DNA from: G963674665 sp964609625
GTDB taxonomy: Bacteria > Desulfobacterota > Desulfovibrionia > Desulfovibrionales > Desulfovibrionaceae
Reading direction: 5' to 3'
Length of the DNA stretch: 64,000 nucleotides
NCBI GenBank assembly: GCA_964609625.1
Contig: CAZSRS010000001.1
Span: forward strand, 124,001 to 188,000
Made by a program: the position numbers and the translations under genes. The notes beneath the pieces are model-generated. The model worked only from the letters and a program-made list of their open reading frames with translations. It was not told where the DNA came from and did not search any database. Position 1 is the stretch's first letter. Each line of letters begins with the position of its first letter. This document shows positions 25,831 to 33,036 of the stretch, in pieces.

Positions 25831-25991
25831 CGGTCCTTCGAGAAACGGAAGACGGTGAGAATCCGTCGCAGACGCGCTGCTGTATTCGGGCAGAAACGGG
25901 GCATCCACTGGGCGAGAGAATCGTCTGGGAAGGTCACCCCCGCTTCGGGTATACGCCCACCCGTGAGCCAGAAGACGCCTCGAAGAGACCC
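25831..25991 (+). promoter_or_regulatory. cobalamin riboswitch aptamer upstream of metE
   Basis: Core blocks in order: GACGGTGAGAATCCGTCGCAGACGCGCTGCTGTA (25851-25884), CCACTGGG (25915-25922), GGGAAGGTCAC (25927-25937) and GAGCCAGAAGAC (25965-25976). The closing P1 helix pairs GGTCCTTCGAG (25832-25842) with CTCGAAGAGACC (25979-25990). A terminator follows at 26075-26104. Adenosylcobalamin binding would turn off metE, the B12-independent methionine synthase, as is known for this gene in other bacteria. Confidence 0.93.
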
Positions 25992-26074
25992 GCATGCAAG
26001 CCTCGCGATCCGGGCTGGTGCGATGGTTCCGCTGCCTTGCCGTGAGCAGGGCGGCCGCAATCCAGTGCGCTCGG

Positions 26075-26104
26075 CCCATTCCCTTTTGGAATGGGTTTTT
26101 CTTT
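26075..26104 (+). terminator. riboswitch-controlled intrinsic terminator before metE
   Basis: CCCATTCC (26075-26082) and GGAATGGG (26088-26095) form a perfect 8-base stem with a 5-base loop, followed by TTTTTCTTT. It lies between the B12 aptamer and the metE ribosome site, so it is the expression platform for transcription attenuation. Confidence 0.9.
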
Positions 26105-26163
26105 GAACGGCCCGCCTCGCTCTTGCCTGCAGAGTCCATTCTCTAACGCGCAAAGGAGCGACC

Positions 26164-28449
26164 ATGTTGACGCACACCTTGGGCTTTTCCCGCATGGGCA
26201 AAAACAGGGAACTGAAAAAGATCCTGGAATCCCTCTGGAAAGGCGAAACAACCAGTACCGCGCTGGAGGCCGGCGCCAAAGAACTCAGATCCCGGCACTG
26301 GAATCAGCAACGGGATTCCGGCATCGAACTGCTTCCGGTCGGCGATTTCTCCCTCTACGACCATATGTTGGACATGACCGCCATGCTTGGCGCGGTCCCG
26401 GAACGATACGGCCATGCCGCCGGGCCGGTGGACCCGGCCACCTACTTTCTCATGGCCCGGGGCGGGCAGCGGCACGGAAAAGGGATCCCGGCCATGGAGA
26501 TGTCCAAATGGTTCGACACCAACTACCATTACATCGTTCCGGAATTCTCGCCGGGCCAGGAATTCGCCCTGCGCAGCCACAAACTCTTTGACGAACTGGC
26601 GGAAGCCCGTGCCGCCCACTTTCCCGTGAAGGCCGTGCTGCCCGGTCCCTTCACCTTTCTCAATTGCGGGAAATCCGCACATCCCGGGTTCAACCGCTTC
26701 CAGCACCTCACCGCCATCGTTGCGGTGTATCGGGAAATCCTGGACCATTGTGCTAGGCTCTGCGATTGGATTCAACTCGACGAGCCGGTCCTGGCGCTGG
26801 ACCTCCCTCCTGAGTTTTCCCACGAGCTGTTCCGCAAGGCTTACGCCAGTCTGATCGAGGCGGCGACTCCGGCCAAACTCATGCTGGCCACCTATTTCGG
26901 CTCCATGCTCCACAACCTCGCGGCGGTGGCAGGAACCCCTCTTGCCGCTCTGCATATCGACTTGGTGCGCGCCCCTGAACAGCTGGCACCTGTCATGCAC
27001 GCCATCGCGCCCACCACGCGACTCTCCCTCGGCGTGGTGAACGGCCGCAATGTCTGGCGCGTCGAAGCCGACAAGGCCCTTGCCATGATCCGGCAGGCTG
27101 CATCAACCCTGGGGGAGGAAAGGATCATGCTCGCCCCCTCTTGTTCCCTGCTGCATGTCCCCCTTGATCTGGAGGATGAAACCACCCTGCCCAAGGAGGT
27201 CAAGACCTGGATGGCCTTTGGCAAGGAAAAATGCCAGGAACTGCGCATGCTGTCCGACGCGGGGCAGGGCAAGGACGTTTCCCACTGGCTGGCCGAGAAC
27301 CGCGCGATCTGGAAGGCACGCCGAGAGGCACCGGCACTGAACCGCGACGATGTACGCCAGCGCCTGGCAGCCATCACACCTGAGATGCACGAACGCACTC
27401 ACCCCTATGCCCAACGCCGTCAATTGCATGAGCAAAGCCTGGGGCTGCCGCTCCTGCCCACCTCCACCATCGGCTCGTTTCCGCAAACTCCGGAAATTCG
27501 GGCTGCCCGACGGGACTGCAAACGCGGCTCCATCAGCCAGGAACAGTACACTCTGGCCATGCGGGACTGCATCCAGGATGCCGTGAAGCTACAGGAAGAA
27601 CTCGGCCTGGATGTGCTGGTGCACGGCGAGCCTGAGCGCAACGACATGGTGGAATACTTCGGGGAACGCTTGGACGGTTTTTGCTTCACGCAAAACGGTT
27701 GGGTGCAGAGCTACGGCTCCCGGTGCGTCAAACCGCCCGTCATCTACGGTGATGTTTCCCGCCCCCGGCCCATGACCGTTGCCTGGAGCAGCTACGCCCA
27801 ATCCCTCACGCGCAAACCCATGAAGGGCATGCTCACCGGGCCCGTGACCATCCTCTGTTGGAGTTTTGTGCGGGACGATCAGCCTCGAGCGGCTACCTGC
27901 GCGCAGATCGCCCTGGCCATTCGCGACGAGTTCAAGGATCTGGAGCAGGCCGGACTCAAGGTCATCCAGGTGGATGAACCCGCGCTGCGCGAGGGCGCTC
28001 CCCTGCGTAAGCAGGATTGGCCGGAGTATTTCCGCTGGGCAGTGGATTGTTTCCGCTTGGCCGTCAATGGCGCCGCACCTGAAACGCAGGTGCACACGCA
28101 CATGTGCTACAGCGAATTCAACGAGATAATGAACTGGATCGCGGCCATGGACGCCGACGTCATCAGCATGGAGGCCAGCCGCAGTCGCATGGAACTGCTC
28201 GAGGCCTTCAGCACGTTTGCCTATCCCAATGAAATCGGTCCTGGCGTCTACGACATCCACAGCCCGCGGGTGCCGGATGTCGAGGAAATCTGCGACCTCA
28301 TTCGCAGGGCCGCAGCCGTGATCCCTGTGGACAAGCTCTGGGTAAACCCGGACTGCGGTCTCAAGACACGGGGTTGGCCAGAGACCACGGCCTCCCTGCG
28401 CAATATGGTCCAGGCCGCCAAGCTCCTGCGCGAGGAATTGCGGGGTTGA
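26164..28449 (+). CDS. metE: cobalamin-independent methionine synthase
   Basis: A 761-residue cytosolic zinc enzyme that transfers the methyl group of 5-methyltetrahydropteroyl-triglutamate to homocysteine. The N-terminal half begins THTLGFSRMGKNRELKK; the catalytic half holds LPTSTIGSFPQT, LVHGEPERNDMVEYFGE, VTILCWSFVRDDQP, VIQVDEPALRE and the zinc ligands in HTHMCYSEF and NPDCGLKTRGW. AAGGAG precedes the ATG. It is controlled by the upstream cobalamin riboswitch, implying that the organism also has B12-dependent MetH and uses MetE only when B12 is scarce (inference). Confidence 0.98.
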   Translation: MLTHTLGFSRMGKNRELKKILESLWKGETTSTALEAGAKELRSRHWNQQRDSGIELLPVGDFSLYDHMLDMTAMLGAVPERYGHAAGPVDPATYFLMARGGQRHGKGIPAMEMSKWFDTNYHYIVPEFSPGQEFALRSHKLFDELAEARAAHFPVKAVLPGPFTFLNCGKSAHPGFNRFQHLTAIVAVYREILDHCARLCDWIQLDEPVLALDLPPEFSHELFRKAYASLIEAATPAKLMLATYFGSMLHNLAAVAGTPLAALHIDLVRAPEQLAPVMHAIAPTTRLSLGVVNGRNVWRVEADKALAMIRQAASTLGEERIMLAPSCSLLHVPLDLEDETTLPKEVKTWMAFGKEKCQELRMLSDAGQGKDVSHWLAENRAIWKARREAPALNRDDVRQRLAAITPEMHERTHPYAQRRQLHEQSLGLPLLPTSTIGSFPQTPEIRAARRDCKRGSISQEQYTLAMRDCIQDAVKLQEELGLDVLVHGEPERNDMVEYFGERLDGFCFTQNGWVQSYGSRCVKPPVIYGDVSRPRPMTVAWSSYAQSLTRKPMKGMLTGPVTILCWSFVRDDQPRAATCAQIALAIRDEFKDLEQAGLKVIQVDEPALREGAPLRKQDWPEYFRWAVDCFRLAVNGAAPETQVHTHMCYSEFNEIMNWIAAMDADVISMEASRSRMELLEAFSTFAYPNEIGPGVYDIHSPRVPDVEEICDLIRRAAAVIPVDKLWVNPDCGLKTRGWPETTASLRNMVQAAKLLREELRG

Positions 28450-28490
28450 TGCAGGGAACCGGCTGCAACGCGTCGCGGCGAGAGTGCACC

Positions 28491-28877
28491 ATGAGTTATT
28501 ACCGACAAAAAGCCCAGATCGAATCCCTGTTGCAGGAGTGCGCTCTTCCGAGCAATCTGCGAGGGTTCTTCCGGGTGGTCAAGGAACTCTACGCGCACGC
28601 ACGCTACGACCTCGCCTTGTCCCTTTGCAGCGCCCTGGTCCTGTCCCGGTGTCCACCTGAACAGGACCAGGGCCTTTCCGCCGACGTGAACAGACGGTTC
28701 CAAACCCCTCAAGGCCAGGCAGGCCAAGGCTTGGCTCTGGAAGCCATCTACACTGCCTTGGCCTGCGCACTGGCTCCCTCCCCACCAAACGTCCAGGAGA
28801 GCACAACCGGAAGGTTCAACACGATCCCGCTGATCTGGCTGCATATCAAAGCCTGGAAAGACGACCAGGCGGGGTGA
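28491..28877 (+). CDS. hypothetical protein downstream of metE
   Basis: A 128-residue protein of unknown function. SYYRQKAQIESLLQECALPSNLRGFFRVVKELYAHARYDLALSLCSAL is predicted helical, like an alpha-solenoid or adaptor fragment, followed by a low-complexity Gln/Pro segment and an IPLIWLHIKAWK end. An alternative in-frame ATG at 28449 overlaps the metE stop (TGATG) and would give 142 residues, so coupling to metE is possible. Neither start has a strong ribosome site. No family recognised. Confidence 0.5.
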   Translation: MSYYRQKAQIESLLQECALPSNLRGFFRVVKELYAHARYDLALSLCSALVLSRCPPEQDQGLSADVNRRFQTPQGQAGQGLALEAIYTALACALAPSPPNVQESTTGRFNTIPLIWLHIKAWKDDQAG

Positions 28878-28879
28878 GT

Positions 28880-28952
28880 CGTTAGAGCTTGATCCGCCTC
28901 GCTTCAGGCGCGCGCGAGCTTTTCCCCTTGCCAAGGATAACATGCTCTAACG
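28880..28952. repeat. 73-base inverted-repeat element between convergent genes
   Basis: CGTTAGAGC (28880-28888) and GCTCTAACG (28944-28952) are perfect inverted 9-mers. Inside lies a smaller hairpin, CTCGC (28898-28902) with GCGAG (28914-28918), followed by CTTTT, which may terminate the plus-strand transcript. The right arm contains the stop codon of the minus-strand peptidase gene. Confidence 0.4.
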
Positions 28953-30401
28953 CGAGGCGTTCTCGCCGGTCTTGATCTGCGCCGTCCTGTCGCTCTTGGC
29001 GTCGAAGAACTTGCGGATGACCACGGGTTCGGCCGGAGGCGAAAACTCCCGGGAGGTGTTGCGCACGAGTTGAGCGCCGTCGAAGCGCACCAGGATCATT
29101 CCGGCGAACCGCTCTCCTTTGTAGGCCTCCACGCGAAAGATCTCACCGGTGTTGTCCAGGGAAAAACGGTCCATGATCTCGTGCCGGTGGATCACCTGCC
29201 CGGATTCGTCCTCGCGTTCGGGGTGGGTGTAGCCGATGACGTTGACGCGCCCCCCAGGCAGGGGCGCCACGTAGAAGTTTTCCACCACGCTGACGATGGA
29301 TCCGAAAGGGACTCGCTTGGTGACGCCATCAACCGTCATTTCCAGGGCGTCAATGCTATAGTCGTATTCGAAGTACTGCGGATGGAGATGGGTGATCTGC
29401 TCGTTGCCGTAGAACACGGCGTAGCCGTCCTGACGCGCCTCCATGGTCAGCAGGGGATTGCTGGGGCGGAACTCCAGCGGGGATTCCTTGCGCAGGGGCA
29501 CGTATCCCACGCGGGAGCGCACGTTCTCCAAGTCGAGGAAGACCTTGTTGCCACAAAAGGCCATGGCCACGTTGCTGTTGATGGCCGAAGTCACCGCCTC
29601 GGCCGTGAGTTCGAAGGGCCGCTCGTACTCGATGCCCATGCCATCCATGAAGGCCTCGATCATCTGCAGGTGGTAGTAGGCGCGCATGCCCGAGGAAAAA
29701 TTTTTGCTGGCCTCCAGACCGAAGGCTGCCTTGTCGCGCAGGATGGCGAAATAGGTGAGGGTCTTCTCCATCTCCACGTCGCCCAGCCTGGTCTTGGTGT
29801 TTTTCACGTGCAGGGCGTGCTCCGGGTCGTAGAGCCTTTTGTTCACGCGGTCGCAGACCATGCGGGCCATATCGCCCAAGGCGCCCCAGGGATCCACCGG
29901 AATGGACTCCTGGTCGATGATCACACTCTGCCCCCAGCGCATGGGGTTGCGCATGGCGTCGATGTACGTGTGGCGATAGTAGCCGCTACCGTCGTGCAAA
30001 TTGAGGATCACATCCACTTCCGAGGCGGTGAGCACGGCCTTGATGCGGCGGATGGTCTCGAAGTCGGGGTCGGAACTGCCCAGGGTCGCGAATTTTCGGT
30101 TCAGGTCACCGTTGATGCCCCGACTACTGCGGATGATGGATAGCAGGTTCAGGTTGGGCACCACCCAGACAGAGCCCTTGGTGACGCGGTAGTGGGAAAC
30201 GATGAGGTTGGCCGCGTTGAAGCCGCCAGGTTCATCACCCTGAATGCCGCCGACGATGACCAAAGTCGGAGCCTTGCAGGTGCCCAGCTTGTGCAGGGTG
30301 AACTCCAGGTGGCCGCTGGCCGAGGCCGGTCCAGAGGCAAGGAGAACAATCAGCCCCAGGACAAGGGGAATGATTGTGGATGTCAGTCTGGACATTATCA
30401 T
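28947..30401 (-). CDS. M99/Csd4-type murein carboxypeptidase
   Basis: A 484-residue exported zinc peptidase with a signal peptide (about residues 1-28, ending SGPASAS). The zinc site reads GGIQGDEPGG with Gln54 and Glu57, and LNLHDGSGYY with His136: glutamine replaces the first histidine of M14 carboxypeptidases, as in Helicobacter Csd4 and Campylobacter Pgp1. FGLEASKNF supplies the likely catalytic glutamate. The long C-terminal beta-rich region is also like Csd4. Those enzymes trim peptidoglycan tripeptides to dipeptides and produce helical cell shape; here a role in vibrioid curvature is inferred. Start may be residue 1 or Met3. Confidence 0.87.
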   Translation of the reverse strand: MIMSRLTSTIIPLVLGLIVLLASGPASASGHLEFTLHKLGTCKAPTLVIVGGIQGDEPGGFNAANLIVSHYRVTKGSVWVVPNLNLLSIIRSSRGINGDLNRKFATLGSSDPDFETIRRIKAVLTASEVDVILNLHDGSGYYRHTYIDAMRNPMRWGQSVIIDQESIPVDPWGALGDMARMVCDRVNKRLYDPEHALHVKNTKTRLGDVEMEKTLTYFAILRDKAAFGLEASKNFSSGMRAYYHLQMIEAFMDGMGIEYERPFELTAEAVTSAINSNVAMAFCGNKVFLDLENVRSRVGYVPLRKESPLEFRPSNPLLTMEARQDGYAVFYGNEQITHLHPQYFEYDYSIDALEMTVDGVTKRVPFGSIVSVVENFYVAPLPGGRVNVIGYTHPEREDESGQVIHRHEIMDRFSLDNTGEIFRVEAYKGERFAGMILVRFDGAQLVRNTSREFSPPAEPVVIRKFFDAKSDRTAQIKTGENASR

Positions 30402-30677
30402 GATCCGAAGGATGGTTCCTGGCTCCAGTCCGGGCTGGCCTTAAAACAGCGTTTCCTGGAAAACAGGGATATACAAAGGCGCAGGCAAACAATCAAGCCG
30501 CAAATGTCCGGTTGCTGTCGCCTCCCTGTCCGGAAGACCAAGTCTGCGATCGTCCATGGCTCATGAGCACCCCCCCCGTGACTGCGAAACAAGACGACGG
30601 AATTCTCCCAGGCTGGCTTCCAGGCCATCGTGTTGGATTTCTCCAGATTCACCAGATATTCTTCGCAACATACCCAT
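30402..30677. other. divergent intergenic region, no gene seen
   Basis: Between the M99 peptidase and the small Cys-rich gene. Open stretches here are short and lack protein-like character. Composition falls to AT-rich near 30640-30710, where a promoter for the rightward gene is seen. A promoter for the leftward gene should also lie here but no convincing hexamers were found. Confidence 0.5.
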
Positions 30678-30705
30678 TTGCATAAATCCGCTTTTTGATT
30701 ATACT
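30678..30705 (+). promoter_or_regulatory. sigma70-like promoter for the small Cys-rich gene
   Basis: TTGCAT (30678-30683) and TATACT (30700-30705) with a 16-base spacer, in an AT-rich patch, 68 bases before the ATG at 30773. Confidence 0.45.
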
Positions 30706-30772
30706 ACCAGCCAACAGGAACAATTGCCTTCCAGGGTATTACGGATCATACGACGGCCGAGGGGGAACCGTC

Positions 30773-30982
30773 ATGTGCCCATTGCAAAACGAATGTCCTT
30801 TTTACCAGAAGTTCGCCCACGTGCGCCACGAAAAGCTCCAACAAATGGTGGACGCTTTTTGCGTGCAGGAAAACGGACACACCAAATGCATCCACTATCA
30901 AACCCACTCCCTGTTCGGTATGAAGCTGGACGGCAACATCTCCCCCACCTGCTTCATCATCCCCAGACCGCAGTCCCAATAG
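30773..30982 (+). CDS. small cysteine-rich protein of unknown function
   Basis: A 69-residue protein whose ATG is preceded by GAGGGGGAACCGTC; in-frame codons upstream lack a ribosome site. It begins MCPLQNECPFYQKFAHVRHEKLQQMVDAFCVQ and continues HTKCIHYQTH and SPTCFI, giving five cysteines and several histidines in a soluble small protein. This could bind zinc or an iron-sulfur cluster. No named family recognised. A good sigma70-like promoter lies upstream and the next gene follows by 43 bases. Confidence 0.6.
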   Translation: MCPLQNECPFYQKFAHVRHEKLQQMVDAFCVQENGHTKCIHYQTHSLFGMKLDGNISPTCFIIPRPQSQ

Positions 30983-31025
30983 TTGCCGGCTTAGATTCCA
31001 CAATACTCAGCCACGCCTTCCACAC

Positions 31026-32978
31026 ATGAGCCCGATCGCCTCCAGGCGCCTGATCAGGCGTGCGGTTTCGGCCGGAACACTGCTCCTCCTGACCCTGGCA
31101 GTCACTGTTGCCGGCCTCTTGTACATGCGCCCCGGCCCGGAGCCCACACCAGAGGAAATCGAACTCCTCCTGCAAGTCTTCGGGGGCGAGACCGTGCCCG
31201 CGCCAGAGTATCCCTCGGGCGTCACACGCCTCTCCCAGTACGTGAGCATGCCCGATGGCGTACGCATCGCCATGGACGTGCTGCTACCCAAGGCCCTGCC
31301 CCAGGGGGTGCGACTGCCCGCCGTGTTCATCCCCACCCGCTACTGGCGCTCCTGGGACCTGCGCTTCGGCATGGAGCGACTGCTCGGCATGGACTCCTTC
31401 CAGCGCATGCTCACGGCCTATGGCTATGCCGTGGTGTTGGTGGACGCCAGGGGTTCGGGCGCCTCCTTCGGTTCCCGCCCCTATCCCTGGTCACCCAAAG
31501 AGCTCGAGGACTACGCCACGCTCATGGACTGGGCTGTGGCTCAACCTTGGTGCGACGGCAATCTCGCTGCCACGGGCATTTCCTACAGCGGCACCTGCGC
31601 GGAGTTCATGGCCGGTCTGGGCCATCCGGCCCTCAAGGCCGTCATCCCCCAATACAGCCTTTACGACACATACACGGACATAGCCTTCCCCGGCGGCGTC
31701 TTCAACCTCTGGTTTGTGCACAACTGGAGCAGCTTCAACCGTCAGCTCGACAACCTCCGCGTGCCCGACTTCGTCGGTCTCCTCGGCGGGCTGCTCGTGC
31801 GAGGCCCTCGGCCCGTACCCCCGCCCCCGACAGCGAACAGCCCGGACATGCCCTTCGGCCGCCAGGCCATGGAGCTGGCCCTGCACGACCGGGTCGCCAA
31901 CGTGGACATCTTCGAAGCCGCGCGCCAGGCACAGTGCCGGGACGATTACTCCCCCCTGGCCGGTGCCAGCATCGACGACTTCAGCCCCCATGCCCGTAAA
32001 AAGGCCACGGAGGCAGGAGGCGCGGCGTTCTACAGCTGGGGAGGGTGGCACGACGGTGCGTATGCCCGGGCACTGCTGCATCGCTTCACCAGCCTGAACG
32101 TGCCCCAACGCGCGGTCATCGGCCCCTGGAATCACGGCGCCGTACAGGACACCAATCCCTTTGCCTTGCGCGAGACCAAGGTGCACCCGCCCCTGCGCGT
32201 GCATCACCTCGAACAAATCCGCTTCCTGGACTATCACTGCAAGGGGCGCGGCGCGCCACCAGCCCTGGAACTGCGCTACTACACCATGGGGCGCGAGACA
32301 TGGAACACCACCCAAACCTGGCCTCCCAAAGGCATCGCCCCCTTGCCCCTGCACGCCCACCCCGATGGCCTGCTCTCAGACGAACCGCCCCAAGAACCGG
32401 GGCAAAGCCGGCTGTGCATGGTCGCGGCCTCGGACAGCCTGGGTACGGGCGAATTCAACCGCTGGCGTACGCAAATCGGCCGCAGCGACGTCTTCACGCC
32501 GCCTCGGCCCGTGGATTCGCCAGGGGTACTGGCCTTTACCTCGCCCCCTCTGCAAAGAGACCTGGAGTGCACCGGAGCGCCTGTCATCGAACTGCGGCTC
32601 CAGGTGGACCGCGACGACGCCGCGGTGTTCGCCTATCTCGAGGACGTGCCGCCCGAGAATCAGCCCGAGGCGGCGATACACAACGTCACGGAAGGGATGC
32701 TTCGACTCGTGCACAGGGCGGAGAATCCCGACGGCCCGCATCTGCACAGTTTCCGGCGTGCGGACATGCAACCACTGCCCCCCGGTGTGCCGGTTCTTGC
32801 GCGCTTCTCCCTGCTGCCCACGTCCTACGAATTCAAGCAGGGGCAACGCATCCGCCTGAGCCTTACCCTCCAGGACGAAGGACAGTTCCTTCGCACGCCC
32901 CTGGACGGCCAAGTTGAAATGCTCGTGCTGCACGACGAGAGCGCACCGGTGCTGCTGCTCCCCGCGCGTGAGAACTGA
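31026..32978 (+). CDS. CocE/NonD family (X-Pro dipeptidyl-peptidase-like) hydrolase
   Basis: A 650-residue alpha/beta hydrolase anchored or exported by an N-terminal hydrophobic segment (LLLLTLAVTVAGLLYM). SMPDGVRIAMDVLLPK opens the catalytic domain, VLVDARGSGASFGSRP and GISYSGTCAEF carry the nucleophile Ser186, and IGPWNHG the catalytic histidine. The C-terminal jelly-roll (TSPPLQRDLECTGAPVIELRLQ to RIRLSLTLQDEG) is the PepX_C domain. Members hydrolyse esters or acyl-prolyl peptides; the substrate here is unknown. Probably periplasmic. Confidence 0.87.
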   Translation: MSPIASRRLIRRAVSAGTLLLLTLAVTVAGLLYMRPGPEPTPEEIELLLQVFGGETVPAPEYPSGVTRLSQYVSMPDGVRIAMDVLLPKALPQGVRLPAVFIPTRYWRSWDLRFGMERLLGMDSFQRMLTAYGYAVVLVDARGSGASFGSRPYPWSPKELEDYATLMDWAVAQPWCDGNLAATGISYSGTCAEFMAGLGHPALKAVIPQYSLYDTYTDIAFPGGVFNLWFVHNWSSFNRQLDNLRVPDFVGLLGGLLVRGPRPVPPPPTANSPDMPFGRQAMELALHDRVANVDIFEAARQAQCRDDYSPLAGASIDDFSPHARKKATEAGGAAFYSWGGWHDGAYARALLHRFTSLNVPQRAVIGPWNHGAVQDTNPFALRETKVHPPLRVHHLEQIRFLDYHCKGRGAPPALELRYYTMGRETWNTTQTWPPKGIAPLPLHAHPDGLLSDEPPQEPGQSRLCMVAASDSLGTGEFNRWRTQIGRSDVFTPPRPVDSPGVLAFTSPPLQRDLECTGAPVIELRLQVDRDDAAVFAYLEDVPPENQPEAAIHNVTEGMLRLVHRAENPDGPHLHSFRRADMQPLPPGVPVLARFSLLPTSYEFKQGQRIRLSLTLQDEGQFLRTPLDGQVEMLVLHDESAPVLLLPAREN

Positions 32979-33019
32979 GCCCATTCCTGCCTGGAGGGCC
33001 TGCCCGCCATCCAAGCCCT

Positions 33020-33036
33020 GGCCCTCAAGCAGGGCC
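33020..33036. terminator. weak bidirectional stem-loop between convergent genes
   Basis: GGCCCT (33020-33025) pairs with AGGGCC (33031-33036) around CAAGC, followed by GGGTTT. It overlaps the stop codon of the antiporter gene. Short stem and poor T-run, so only tentative. Confidence 0.25.
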
